Assembly (NCBI RefSeq): GCF_040783535.2
Contig: NZ_JBFONW020000001.1
Coordinates: 620,001 to 684,000, forward strand
Length of the DNA stretch: 64,000 nt
DNA from: Aestuariibius insulae
Lineage (GTDB): Bacteria; Pseudomonadota; Alphaproteobacteria; Rhodobacterales; Rhodobacteraceae
Direction of reading: 5' to 3'
This document shows, in pieces, positions 35,571 to 44,190 of this stretch. The notes below the pieces were generated by a model. The model saw only the letters and a program-made list of their open reading frames with translations, had not been told where the DNA came from and did not search any database. Position 1 is the first letter of the stretch. Each line of letters opens with the position of its first letter. A program made the position numbers and the translations under genes.

Positions 35571-36572
35571 ATGATTCCAACGCCCTATCTCCTCTTTCTC
35601 GGGGATGCGCCCGATCCGCTTGCGGCAAAGGTCGCCCAAGGCATCCGCGACTGGAGCCCCGATGTCGCCGTCGGCCAGCTACGCCTGCCGGGATGTCAGG
35701 CCGATATGGGCCTGCCCGACATGAGCCTCGAGGAGGGGCTCGCCGCAGGTGCCAAGACCCTCGTCGTCGGCGTCGCCAATCGCGGCGGCGTCATCTCGGA
35801 TCTGTGGCTGGATGTCCTCGCCGACGCGCTCGAGCAGGGCTACAATCTTGCCAGCGGCCTGCATACGCTGCTGCGCGACCAGCCGCTCTTGGCCAATACC
35901 GCGGCCCGGACAGGCCGCCAGCTATACGACGTGCGGATCCCTTCAACCGCGTTCCCCATCGCTGACGGGCGCAAGCGCACGGGCAAACGCTGTCTGGCCG
36001 TCGGCACCGATTGCTCCATCGGCAAGATGTACACAGCCATGGCGATGGACCGCGAGATGCAAAGCCGTGGCCTCAAATCCACGATGCGCGCGACGGGCCA
36101 GACCGGCATTCTGGTGACCGGCGCGGGCATCCCGCTGGATGCGGTGATCGCCGATTTCATGGCCGGGGCCGTGGAATGGCTGACCCCCGACAACGATCCC
36201 GATCACTGGGATCACATCGAAGGGCAGGGGAGTCTGTTTCACATCTCCTATTCGGGCGTGACGATGGCGCTGATCCATGGCGGCCAGCCCGACGCCCTGA
36301 TCCTCTGCCACGAGCCGACGCGCACTCATATGCGCGGTCTGCCCGATTACGGCCTGCCAAGCCTCGAGACGCTGCGCGATACGGCCCTGCCGCTGGCGCG
36401 CGTGGCCAATCCGGACTGCCAGGTCGCGGGCATTTCGGTCAACACCCGGGCCCTGACGCCCGAGGCCGCACAGACCTGCGTCGAGGAGATCGAGGCACGG
36501 ATGGGCCTTCCCACCGCCGACCCGGTCCGGCACGGGGCGGGCCGGCTTGTCGATGCGTTGCTGTCGCTCTGA
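35571..36572 (+). CDS. dgcN: N-acetyltransferase DgcN (DUF1611), D-glutamate catabolism
   Basis: A 333-residue DUF1611 protein. An N-terminal Rossmann-like domain is followed by a P-loop-type segment VGTDCSIGKMYTAMAMD near residue 145 and GQTGILVTGAGIPLDAV, GQGSLFHISYSGVTMALIHG and CHEPTRTHMRGLPDY. With the next gene (DgcA-like epimerase) it matches the DgcN-DgcA pair described in marine bacteria. There DgcN acetylates D-glutamate and DgcA racemises the product. The ATG follows AGGAG at 35560-35564. The naming rests on the gene pair and sequence resemblance. Confidence 0.85.
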   Translation: MIPTPYLLFLGDAPDPLAAKVAQGIRDWSPDVAVGQLRLPGCQADMGLPDMSLEEGLAAGAKTLVVGVANRGGVISDLWLDVLADALEQGYNLASGLHTLLRDQPLLANTAARTGRQLYDVRIPSTAFPIADGRKRTGKRCLAVGTDCSIGKMYTAMAMDREMQSRGLKSTMRATGQTGILVTGAGIPLDAVIADFMAGAVEWLTPDNDPDHWDHIEGQGSLFHISYSGVTMALIHGGQPDALILCHEPTRTHMRGLPDYGLPSLETLRDTALPLARVANPDCQVAGISVNTRALTPEAAQTCVEEIEARMGLPTADPVRHGAGRLVDALLSL

Positions 36573-36624
36573 CGGCGAGTGGAGCGCCAGTGCATATTTA
36601 TGACAAGATGAAGAGAGCCGCCCG

Positions 36625-37587
36625 ATGATCACCGTCTCGAAAGACACATTCCGGCTGGCCGAGACCTTTACCATCGCGCGCGGCAGCCGCACCGAAGCCA
36701 AGGTGATCACGGTTCAGATCACCCGGGACGGCGCGACCGGCCGCGCCGAAAGCGTGCCTTACGCCCGCTATGACGAGACGGTCGATAGCGTCGCCGCCCA
36801 GATCGAAGCTCTGCCCGGCGATATCTCCCGCGCCGCGCTGCAGGAGGCCCTGCCGCCGGGATCGGCCCGCAATGCCGTCGATTGCGCGCTCTGGGATCTG
36901 GAGGCCAGACAGACCGGCCATCGCGCCTGGGACATCGCGGGCCTGCCCGATCCCGCCCCGGTGACGACGGCTTACACACTGTCGCTCGAGACGCCGGAGG
37001 AGATGGAGCGCAAGGCCCGCGCCCACGCCCATCGCCCGCTTCTGAAGATCAAGCTTGGCGGCGAGGGCGATATGGCCCGGCTCGAGGCGATCCGGCGCGG
37101 CGCGCCCGACACGACGATTATCGTGGATGCCAATGAAGGCTGGACCGCCGACATCTACGCCGACCTGGCGCCCCATCTGCTCCGCCTTGGCGTCGCTATG
37201 GTCGAACAGCCTCTGCCGTCCGGCGCCGACGAGGCGCTCGCCGGGATCGAGCGTCCCTTGCCGGTCTGCGCCGACGAAAGCTGCCACGACCGCGTCTCCC
37301 TGCCTTTGCTCAAGGGCAAATACGACATGGTGAACATCAAGCTCGACAAGACCGGCGGCCTGACCGAGGCGCTGGCCCTGCGCGAGGCCGCCCGCGCCGA
37401 GGGCTACCTTGTGATGGTCGGCTGCATGGTCGGCTCCTCCCTCGCCATGGCCCCTGCTGTCCTTTTGGCCCAGGGCGCCGAGATCACCGACCTCGACGGC
37501 CCGCTCCTGCTGGCCGAGGATCGAGATCCGCCGCTCCACTACGACGGCAGCCTCGTTCACCCGCCCGAGCCGGAGCTATGGGGATGA
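36625..37587 (+). CDS. dgcA: N-acetyl-D-glutamate racemase DgcA (enolase superfamily)
   Basis: A 320-residue muconate-cycloisomerase/dipeptide-epimerase type enolase-superfamily protein. The catalytic KIK is at residues 141-143, metal ligands occur in VDANEGW (Asp168), VEQPLP and CADESCH, and the second base Lys in NIKLDKTGG. Alone it would be called an L-Ala-D/L-Glu epimerase; its position 52 bases after dgcN supports racemisation of N-acetyl-D-glutamate. A nested hairpin begins just after the stop codon. Confidence 0.86.
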   Translation: MITVSKDTFRLAETFTIARGSRTEAKVITVQITRDGATGRAESVPYARYDETVDSVAAQIEALPGDISRAALQEALPPGSARNAVDCALWDLEARQTGHRAWDIAGLPDPAPVTTAYTLSLETPEEMERKARAHAHRPLLKIKLGGEGDMARLEAIRRGAPDTTIIVDANEGWTADIYADLAPHLLRLGVAMVEQPLPSGADEALAGIERPLPVCADESCHDRVSLPLLKGKYDMVNIKLDKTGGLTEALALREAARAEGYLVMVGCMVGSSLAMAPAVLLAQGAEITDLDGPLLLAEDRDPPLHYDGSLVHPPEPELWG

Positions 37588-37668
37588 GGCCCGTCTCGGA
37601 AACGGTGAGGAGGATTTGAGCATCGTTCGAGGAACGATGCGCCTCCGAACGTGGAGCGTTTCCGGGCC
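37588..37668 (+). other. Nested imperfect palindrome downstream of dgcA
   Basis: Three concentric stems fall within about 80 bases: outer GGAAACG (37598-37604) with CGTTTCC (37657-37663), flanked by GGCCCG and CGGGCC; middle GGAGG with CCTCC; inner GCATCGTTC (37620-37628) with GAACGATGC (37632-37640). No T-run follows. It may stabilise or end the dgc transcript, or be a dispersed palindromic element. Confidence 0.5.
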
Positions 37669-37804
37669 GAATGGTCGGAGACCCGCCCGTCACAACAAGG
37701 CTAGTGGGAATCATACCGGCGTCGCATAACCGCCCGCCGCCATCGCTTGACAGCTTTCGCCCTCTCGCTCAGGTGAAGGAACCGACCCTAAGGAGAGCCC
37801 CGCC

Positions 37805-38662
37805 ATGACCCGCACCGTCTATGTCAACGGAGAGTACCTGCCCGAACATCAGGCCACCGTCTCGGTCTTCGATCGCGGCTTTCTCTTTGCCGACGGCGTC
37901 TACGAGGTCACGTCGGTTCTCGGCGGCAAGCTGATCGATTTCGCGGGCCACGCGAAACGGCTCGAACGATCCCTGACCGAGCTCGGGATGGACATGCCGA
38001 TGACCGAGGAGGATCTGCTCGCCATCCATCGCCGCCTTGTCGACGACAACGGGATCGAGGACGGCCTCGTCTATCTTCAGATCACCCGCGGCGCCGCCGA
38101 CCGCGACTTCGCCTATCCGGCGCCGGACACTCCGCTGACGGTCGTGCTTTTCACCCAGACCAAGCCAGGCCTCGCCGATAGCCCCGTCGCGAAAAAGGGG
38201 ATCAAGGTTATCTCGATCCCCGACGAACGCTGGGGCCGCCGCGATATCAAGACGGTGCAGCTTCTATATCCGTCGATGGGCAAGATGCAGGCCAAGGCCG
38301 AAGGCGCTGACGATGCCTGGATGATCGAGGACGGGCACGTGACCGAGGGGACGTCGAACAACGCCTATATCGTCAAGGACGGCACACTCATCACGCGTCA
38401 CCTCGGCACCGAGATCCTGCACGGCATCACCCGCGCCGCCGTCCTGCGCTTTGCCCGCGAGGCGCAGATGAAGGTCGAGGAACGGTCCTTCACCCTGGAC
38501 GAGGCGCTGGCCGCCGACGAAGCTTTCATCACCTCCGCCTCGACCTTCGTCATGCCGGTCGTCTCGATCGACGGCACTGATATCGGAGACGGCACGCCTG
38601 GTCCGGTCGCAAAGCGCCTGCGCGAGATCTATCTTGACGAAAGCCGCAAGGCCGCGGTCTGA
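37805..38662 (+). CDS. dat: D-alanine aminotransferase (class IV PLP enzyme)
   Basis: A 285-residue fold-type IV aminotransferase. VFDRGFLFADGVYEV starts the active-site entry, the PLP lysine is Lys149 in DIKTVQLLYPSMGK, and EGTSNNAYIV and GITRAAVL bind the PLP phosphate. RGFLFADGVYEV and the RRDIKTVQLL region fit D-amino-acid rather than branched-chain transaminases. It swaps amino groups among D-amino acids and 2-oxoacids, making D-glutamate from 2-oxoglutarate. This matches the upstream dgcN-dgcA pair; common control is not shown. Confidence 0.88.
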   Translation: MTRTVYVNGEYLPEHQATVSVFDRGFLFADGVYEVTSVLGGKLIDFAGHAKRLERSLTELGMDMPMTEEDLLAIHRRLVDDNGIEDGLVYLQITRGAADRDFAYPAPDTPLTVVLFTQTKPGLADSPVAKKGIKVISIPDERWGRRDIKTVQLLYPSMGKMQAKAEGADDAWMIEDGHVTEGTSNNAYIVKDGTLITRHLGTEILHGITRAAVLRFAREAQMKVEERSFTLDEALAADEAFITSASTFVMPVVSIDGTDIGDGTPGPVAKRLREIYLDESRKAAV

Positions 38663-38663
38663 T

Positions 38664-38706
38664 CGAAGCGGCGCCTGAACCCCTGATACCGGGCGGCGCC
38701 GCTTCG
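38664..38706. terminator. Hairpin between D-alanine aminotransferase and RTX gene
   Basis: A 12-bp perfect stem CGAAGCGGCGCC / GGCGCCGCTTCG encloses a 19-base loop, directly after the aminotransferase stop codon and before the end of the convergent RTX gene. No T-run is visible; a bidirectional terminator is the likely role. Confidence 0.55.
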
Positions 38707-38725
38707 CGGCTTTGGGCAGGGCCGA

Positions 38726-40201
38726 TCAGGTCCTGATATCGGCGCCCTCCAGATCGGCCACGGTCACGCCTTCAAGGATCGCAAAGACACGTCCCCTGGC
38801 CACGATCTCGACGCTGGTGCCGGACTGGCGAAAGGACAGTTCCTCGTTCGTCAGGCGATCGAAAGAGTCCCTGTTGTCGAAGATATCCAGCCTGTCCTCG
38901 GCGGGATTGAAATCCTGGATAACGACCGCCTCATCCTCGATCCCCAGCTCTTCGGCAAAACCGCTTTCGGAGACAGCAAACAAATCGGCGCCGGATCCGC
39001 CGTTCAGGATATCGCCATTGTCCCCGGTCAGCTCATCATCGCCCGCGCCGCCGATCAGACGGTCGGCATATTGGGCCGACGATGTGATCGGCCCGACCTG
39101 CTCGTCGGCCTGATCGCTCGCGCTCAGGAAGTCGTTTCCATCCTCTCCCACCAGAAGATCCACACCTTGCGATCCGCCGCTCAGCCGGTCGTCACCACTG
39201 CCTCCACGGATCTCATCATCGCCGGCGCCACCGCTTATGATGTCGTTGCCGGCCTCACCGAAGAGAACATCGTCGCCAGAGAAGCCGCCGATCCTGTCAT
39301 CGCCCTCGCCGCCTTGAACACGATTGTCCCCGATACCGAGGGTGTTGATCCTATCATCTCCATCGCCGCCGCGAATATCAAAGGCAGGCCCCGACCCAAG
39401 ACCCACTGTCCCGAACCGATCGCCTCCATCCTCCAGCTGGACCGTCTCGATATAGAGATCCGGGATCGAGATATTCTCGGGGGTATTAATGAAGATGAAT
39501 CGGTTATTGAGGATCTCGGGATCGTTGAAACCGGCCTTTTCACGAAGATCCTCGGCATCCATATCCCGAAAGACAGCAAGCGTCTCGCCGTCCAGGGTAA
39601 ACTCTACATCCGCGCCGTTCTGCACAAAATCGGTTGTCGAACCATCGGGGGTTCCTCTGACGCCGTCGTCGCTTGGAAGCGTTCCGCTGGGCAGGACGAA
39701 AGTGATACGATCAACATCCCCGCCCTCATCATATCCTTCGATAATCACAGGATCCTCGTCCGGGTCGAACAGCACCGAGATCCTATCATCTCCATCGCCG
39801 CCACGCACGGTATCGCCATCATCGGCATAAAACCGGTCTTCGCCGTCGCCGCCGATCAGAAGATCGGCGCCTTCGGTTCCATCGCGATCGAAACCGACCA
39901 GAACATCATCGCCGTCTCCGCCATCCAGCTCGTTCGATCCGTCCGGATCCAAAAGGATATCGTCGCCGCCTTGCCCCCGAACGATATCGTTGCCTGCGGT
40001 CTCGCCGTCGAAGAAAACGCTCAGGATCACGTCATCGCCATCGCCGAGTTCGAGAAGATCGTTGCCGGTTGTCCCGCTCACCTCGTCGTCACCGCTGTTG
40101 GAAGGCTCATCGTCGCCTCCGCCTCCACCGCCGCCGCCCCCTCCCGCGAGACCGATCAAAGCAAGAGGAGCCAGAAGAAGAAGCAAATAGGTCGGATCCA
40201 T
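38726..40201 (-). CDS. RTX calcium-binding repeat protein with poly-Gly linker
   Basis: A 491-residue acidic protein. A hydrophobic stretch YLLLLLAPLALIGLAG at the N-terminus is followed by ten consecutive glycines and then by RTX nonapeptides (GGDGDDxL, GGAGDDEI, GEAGNDII) in two blocks, about residues 45-140 and 285-400. These bind calcium and fold after secretion. The leader could be a signal peptide or membrane anchor, unusual for RTX proteins. The ATG at 40201 has GAGGG nine bases upstream; an ATG at 40210 touches that site. No type I secretion genes are adjacent. Confidence 0.85.
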   Translation of the reverse strand: MDPTYLLLLLAPLALIGLAGGGGGGGGGGDDEPSNSGDDEVSGTTGNDLLELGDGDDVILSVFFDGETAGNDIVRGQGGDDILLDPDGSNELDGGDGDDVLVGFDRDGTEGADLLIGGDGEDRFYADDGDTVRGGDGDDRISVLFDPDEDPVIIEGYDEGGDVDRITFVLPSGTLPSDDGVRGTPDGSTTDFVQNGADVEFTLDGETLAVFRDMDAEDLREKAGFNDPEILNNRFIFINTPENISIPDLYIETVQLEDGGDRFGTVGLGSGPAFDIRGGDGDDRINTLGIGDNRVQGGEGDDRIGGFSGDDVLFGEAGNDIISGGAGDDEIRGGSGDDRLSGGSQGVDLLVGEDGNDFLSASDQADEQVGPITSSAQYADRLIGGAGDDELTGDNGDILNGGSGADLFAVSESGFAEELGIEDEAVVIQDFNPAEDRLDIFDNRDSFDRLTNEELSFRQSGTSVEIVARGRVFAILEGVTVADLEGADIRT

Positions 40202-40331
40202 GAAAATCATCCCTCGGTTGAAATATGAGGGAAGACTTCTCGGACCGCACCGGGAAGGTCAAGAACCTCCGGAGCTTAAAGTCTTAAGATATCGTTAACC
40301 GATCATGAGAGATAAGCGGTATTCCGCCCGA

Positions 40332-40568
40332 TCAGTCCTGGCGCAGGATCGCTCGGATCCGGCTGCGCGTCCGCGTATATCCCAGCTTGTCTGAATCCGA
40401 TGTCAGCAGCAGGTGAAGCTGCGCGGCCTGCGCTGTCGTCAGCTGACTGGTATCGACAGAGACGTCGAAGACCCTCAGATTATGCTCGATCTGCCGCAAC
40501 AGCTGGGGGTTAGGCTCTGCCAGGGCCGGACCGCTGATAACACAAAGGACTATGGCGAGGCGTCTCAT
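40332..40568 (-). CDS. Small exported protein of unknown function
   Basis: A 78-residue protein with a signal peptide (MRRLAIVLCVISGPALA, cleaved before EPNP). The mature 60 residues are polar and helical (LLRQIEHNLRVFDV and TAQAAQLHLLLTS, ending RIRAILRQD). Its ATG overlaps the stop codon of the upstream DUF1244 gene (ATGA), so the two form an operon. No domain is recognised. Confidence 0.72.
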   Translation of the reverse strand: MRRLAIVLCVISGPALAEPNPQLLRQIEHNLRVFDVSVDTSQLTTAQAAQLHLLLTSDSDKLGYTRTRSRIRAILRQD

Positions 40569-40861
40569 CAGGTGTGCTCCTGCGCGGTAAAGGCCTTCGC
40601 CTGTTCGGCGCTCGCATCCGTCTGATACCGCTCTCGCCATTCCGCATAAGGCATCCCATAGAACGCCTCGCGAGCCTCCTCCTTGGACATCTCGATCCCG
40701 CGTTCGGCAGCGGCTTCTTGCACCCAGCGGCTCAGGCAGTTCCGGCAAAACCCGGCCAGGTTCATCATGTCAATATTCTGGACATCCGTCCGCTCGGCCA
40801 GATGATCGCGCAGGCGCCTAAACGCAGCGGCCTCTATCTCAAGTTGCGTCTGATCATCCAT
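40568..40861 (-). CDS. DUF1244 family protein
   Basis: A 97-residue protein with the DUF1244 core: FRRLRDHLAERTDVQNIDMM, NLAGFCRNCLSRW with two conserved cysteines, and YGMPYAEWRERYQ. The family is small, helical and cytoplasmic; its function is not known. The start MDDQTQLEIEAAAF fits the family length and is followed by an operon partner with a 4-base overlap. Confidence 0.87.
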   Translation of the reverse strand: MDDQTQLEIEAAAFRRLRDHLAERTDVQNIDMMNLAGFCRNCLSRWVQEAAAERGIEMSKEEAREAFYGMPYAEWRERYQTDASAEQAKAFTAQEHT

Positions 40862-41148
40862 GCCGGGCTCCTCGCGCTTCGATCTCTTTCCTTGATATGG
40901 GTTACATCGCCGGGAAAACAAAGATGTCTTCGCTGGAACTGAGCGCGGCAAGAACGGCAAGTCTGTCCTTAATGTCCGACAACCTAATAAAGGTGTCGGC
41001 ATACTCGCCCTTTAAAAGCAGGAATGTCACCTCCCGAGAGCAAGGCTTCGCAGCCCGGAGCCCCCGGATATCGCGTGGCTGAAAAGGTCTGGGGGCGATC
41101 GATTTCAGCTATTTTACAGGCAAGGCGGCGCTCATATATATCAAGCCC

Positions 41149-41574
41149 ATGGACGAGATCTCGATTTACCAATTCGTCAAACAAAAGCTCATCACCCACG
41201 GTGTTGAGAACACGCGTGACGGTCTTCTTACATTGAATGATCAGAAACTATTTTCTCTGTTCGTTAAGCTTGAGCGAGCAGCACGTGAAGGCAGCTTTGA
41301 TGCTGTTCAGTCTGCCTCGCTCAGCATCGAAGAATACCTCTCTTTGCTAGAAAAGCGTCAGTTAATGGCGTTCGTTTATATGTACCTGAGGTTCTCGGAT
41401 TTTACTCCGGGGCAAAAACTGTTGGACAAAGAGCTTAAGAATGGCTGGGTTAGAAAGTGCAAAGAGTATCGACGGCAAGTATCTGATGAAGAGGTGCTGA
41501 TCGGTCTTTGGGCAACAGTAAAATATAATCAGGAGGGTAAGAGTTATCTCCGCTTTGTCTACTCCGAGCCGTAA
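41149..41574 (+). CDS. Hypothetical protein, AT-richer
   Basis: A 141-residue soluble protein starting MDEISIYQFVKQKLITHGVE. It is rich in Lys, Glu and Leu, with helices such as SIEEYLSLLEKRQLMAFVYM, and ends YLRFVYSEP. Composition is clearly more AT-rich than in the flanking pyk and DUF1244 genes. No domain was recognised and no operon partner is present. The upstream 290 bases hold no other gene; an imperfect hairpin CCGACAACCT / AGGTGTCGG lies at about 40978-41001. Confidence 0.6.
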   Translation: MDEISIYQFVKQKLITHGVENTRDGLLTLNDQKLFSLFVKLERAAREGSFDAVQSASLSIEEYLSLLEKRQLMAFVYMYLRFSDFTPGQKLLDKELKNGWVRKCKEYRRQVSDEEVLIGLWATVKYNQEGKSYLRFVYSEP

Positions 41575-41772
41575 GGACAAGACGCGCCAACCCTAGGTCG
41601 CGCATTCAGCATGCCTATGGCTATAATATTCTCATCTTTGAAGACCGTCCCGGGGGCCCCGCGCCACACACGGCACGCGAACAATTGCATCCCCAGTTGT
41701 GAGGCCCGAAAAAATCGCTCATACCGCCCGCGACCGCAGGGTTAGCGGTAACAGACCGGAAGGACACGCCTC

Positions 41773-43218
41773 ATGAGACGCCATCGCAACGTCAAGATCG
41801 TGGCCACGCTCGGACCCGCTTCCGACGATTACGAGACGATCCGTGCCTTGCACGAGGCCGGCGCCGATGTCTTCCGGCTGAACATGAGCCACGGCGATCA
41901 TTCCGAAATCCGCGCCCGTCACGACATCATCCGCAAGATCGAGGCTGATCTGGGCAATCCCATCGGCATCCTCGCCGACCTTCAGGGCCCCAAGCTGCGC
42001 GTCGGCGTCTTCGCCAATGGTGAGGAAGAGCTTGAGGTCGGCGACACGTTCCGCCTCGATCTCGACGAGGCCGAGGGCGACAAGCGCCGTGTCCAGCTCC
42101 CCCATCCCGAGATCTTCCAGGCTCTGGAACCCGGCGCCCGCCTTCTCGTCAATGACGGCAAGATCGCCCTGCGCGTCAAATACTGCGCCGCCGATCACGC
42201 GATTTGCGACGTCATCGTCGGCGGCACGATCTCGAACCGCAAGGGCGTGAACGTCCCCGACGTGGAGCTTCCGCTCGCTGCCCTGTCGGACAAGGACCGC
42301 AAGGATCTGGAATTCGTCTGCGATCTGGGCGTCGACTGGCTGGCGCTCTCCTTCGTGCAGCGCCCCGCCGATGTCGAGGAGGCGCGCGGTCTCGCCAAGG
42401 GCCGCGCCTCGATCCTCTCCAAAATCGAAAAGCCCACCGCCGTCAAAAATTTCGACGCCATCCTGCAGGTCTCGGACGGTATCATGGTCGCGCGCGGCGA
42501 TCTGGGCGTGGAGCTGCCCGTCCAGAACGTCCCGCCGATCCAGAAGCGCCTGATCCGCCGCTGCCGCGCTGCCGCCAAGCCGGTCATCGTCGCGACCCAG
42601 ATGCTCGAATCCATGATCGAAAGCCCGATGCCCACCCGCGCCGAGGTTTCGGACGTTGCCACTGCGATCTACGAGGGCACTGACGCCATCATGCTGTCGG
42701 CCGAAAGCGCCGCTGGCGACTACCCGATCGAGGCGGTCACGACGATGGACAACGTCGCCCGCGAGGTCGAGAGCGATCCGACCTATACCGAGATTATCGA
42801 AGCCTCCCGCGCCGCCAAACGCTCCACCGTTGCCGACGGCATTGTCGCCGCCGCCCGCGAGATCGCCGAAACCTCCGAGATCAAGGCGATCTGCTGCTTC
42901 ACCAAATCGGGCAACACCGCCGTCCTCGTCTCGCGCGAACGCCCTCGCGTGCCGATCCTCGCGCTCACCCCCTCCGAACGGACGGCGCGCAAGCTCAGCC
43001 TCTCCTGGGGGACCAACTGCGTCGTCTCCGACGAGATCGAGCGCTTCAAGGGCGCCGTCGTCGCCGCGGCCCGGGCTGCCCGGGCTGAAAATCTCGCAAC
43101 CGCCGACGATCTGATCGTCGTGACCGCAGGCGTGCCCTTTGGCGTTTCGGGCACAACCAATATCCTTCGTGTCGCGCCTTGCGACGAACGTTTGATTTTC
43201 AACACCGACCCCGAATAA
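41773..43218 (+). CDS. pyk: Pyruvate kinase
   Basis: A 481-residue glycolytic enzyme making pyruvate and ATP from phosphoenolpyruvate. IVATLGPASDDYE and FRLNMSHGDH open the TIM barrel. The catalytic region SKIEKPTAVKNFDAIL and IMVARGDLGVELP is followed by TQMLESMIESPMPTRAEVSD, then the allosteric C-terminal domain (FTKSGNTAVLVSRERPRVPI). It leads toward a small membrane protein and the rpmI-rplT cluster. Confidence 0.96.
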   Translation: MRRHRNVKIVATLGPASDDYETIRALHEAGADVFRLNMSHGDHSEIRARHDIIRKIEADLGNPIGILADLQGPKLRVGVFANGEEELEVGDTFRLDLDEAEGDKRRVQLPHPEIFQALEPGARLLVNDGKIALRVKYCAADHAICDVIVGGTISNRKGVNVPDVELPLAALSDKDRKDLEFVCDLGVDWLALSFVQRPADVEEARGLAKGRASILSKIEKPTAVKNFDAILQVSDGIMVARGDLGVELPVQNVPPIQKRLIRRCRAAAKPVIVATQMLESMIESPMPTRAEVSDVATAIYEGTDAIMLSAESAAGDYPIEAVTTMDNVAREVESDPTYTEIIEASRAAKRSTVADGIVAAAREIAETSEIKAICCFTKSGNTAVLVSRERPRVPILALTPSERTARKLSLSWGTNCVVSDEIERFKGAVVAAARAARAENLATADDLIVVTAGVPFGVSGTTNILRVAPCDERLIFNTDPE

Positions 43219-43253
43219 GATCCAAGCGACATCAGGACCTTAGGGCTTTCGGT

Positions 43254-43475
43254 ATGACACCAGACCTCTTCATGTGTATCGGCGTGCTGGCGATCTTGGC
43301 CTCCATTCCGGCGATTTTCGGCTCCATCAAGGACGGGGAGGCGCCGCGCCTTGCCGCGCTTGTTCTGCTCTTTGGCGCGGCCACCGTCTATTACGCGATC
43401 AGCCAACGCCCGGGCGGCTACACGCTCGAAGAGATCCCGCAGGCCTTCGTCAATGTGATCGGCCAGTTTCTCTAG
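43254..43475 (+). CDS. Small two-helix membrane protein
   Basis: A 73-residue protein with two membrane helices (MCIGVLAILASIPAIFGSI and RLAALVLLFGAATVYYAIS) and a polar tail YTLEEIPQAFVNVIGQF. It starts 35 bases after pyk, probably in the same transcript. No family name is known to me, though similar small proteins follow pyk in Rhodobacterales. Confidence 0.72.
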   Translation: MTPDLFMCIGVLAILASIPAIFGSIKDGEAPRLAALVLLFGAATVYYAISQRPGGYTLEEIPQAFVNVIGQFL

Positions 43476-43487
43476 ACCTAAATCCCC

Positions 43488-43516
43488 TTGTCAAACTTGC
43501 AAAGCTGACGTATCTG
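43488..43516 (+). promoter_or_regulatory. Probable rpmI-rplT promoter
   Basis: TTGTCA (43488-43493) and TATCTG (43511-43516) are separated by 17 bases, a good sigma-70 match. The predicted transcript has a 5' leader of about 70 bases before rpmI, long enough for L20-type autogenous control, although no leader structure was confirmed. Confidence 0.6.
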
Positions 43517-43593
43517 CGGCGCTTCTTACCGGGGATCCGGCCCATAGGCATGCCGAGGTCCCCGTTCACGTTCCGATATCCAAGGAGACCGAA

Positions 43594-43794
43594 ATGCCGA
43601 AGATGAAGACGAAATCGAGCTGCAAGAAGCGGTTCAAGGTGACGGCTACGGGCCGCATCCTCGCCGGTCAGGCAGGCAAGCGCCACGGCATGATCAAGCG
43701 CAGCAACAAATTCATCCGCAATGCCCGCGGCACGACGACCCTCTCAAAGGCGGATGAACAGATCATCAAGCCGATGATGCCCTACGCGCGATAA
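43594..43794 (+). CDS. rpmI: 50S ribosomal protein L35
   Basis: A 66-residue basic ribosomal protein with the L35 pattern MPKMKTKSSCKKRFKVTATG and KRHGMIKRSNKFIRNARG. It starts after AAGGAGA and lies 12 bases before rplT. The upstream infC usually seen in this cluster is absent. Confidence 0.97.
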   Translation: MPKMKTKSSCKKRFKVTATGRILAGQAGKRHGMIKRSNKFIRNARGTTTLSKADEQIIKPMMPYAR

Positions 43795-43806
43795 GGAGAG
43801 GCTGAC

Positions 43807-44169
43807 ATGTCCCGCACCAAAGGTGGAACCACCACGCACGCCCGCCACAAGAAGGTCACCGACGCCGCCAAAGGCTATTACGGTCGCCGCAAGAACACGT
43901 TCAAAGTCGCCCGTCAGGCCGTCGACAAGGCCAACCAATACGCGACCCGCGACCGCAAGAACCGCAAGCGCAACTTCCGCGCGCTCTGGATCCAGCGGAT
44001 CAACGCCGCCGTCCGCGCCCACGATGACGGTCTGACCTATTCGCGCTTCATCAACGGTCTGGCGCTCGCCGGGATCGAAGTGGACCGCAAGGTCCTCGCA
44101 GACCTCGCCGTGCACGAACCCGACGCCTTCGGATCGATCGTCGACAAGGCGAAAGCCGCTCTGGCCTGA
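43807..44169 (+). CDS. rplT: 50S ribosomal protein L20
   Basis: A 120-residue ribosomal protein with the L20 sequence MSRTKGGTTTHARHKKVTDA, AKGYYGRRKNTFKVARQAVD, RDRKNRKRNFRALWIQRINA and FINGLALAGIEVDRKVLADL. It binds 23S rRNA early in assembly and often represses its own operon. A strong terminator follows. Confidence 0.97.
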   Translation: MSRTKGGTTTHARHKKVTDAAKGYYGRRKNTFKVARQAVDKANQYATRDRKNRKRNFRALWIQRINAAVRAHDDGLTYSRFINGLALAGIEVDRKVLADLAVHEPDAFGSIVDKAKAALA

Positions 44170-44190
44170 TTCGGATCACGCCCAGGTTGC

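Noticed and set aside
39071..40228. Plus-strand frame of 385 codons opposite the first RTX gene
   Set aside because: The RTX repeats on the minus strand have clear nonapeptides; the plus frame is their antisense.
43476..43593. infC upstream of rpmI
   Set aside because: The usual infC-rpmI-rplT order was checked for; the upstream genes are pyk and a small membrane protein, so infC is elsewhere.
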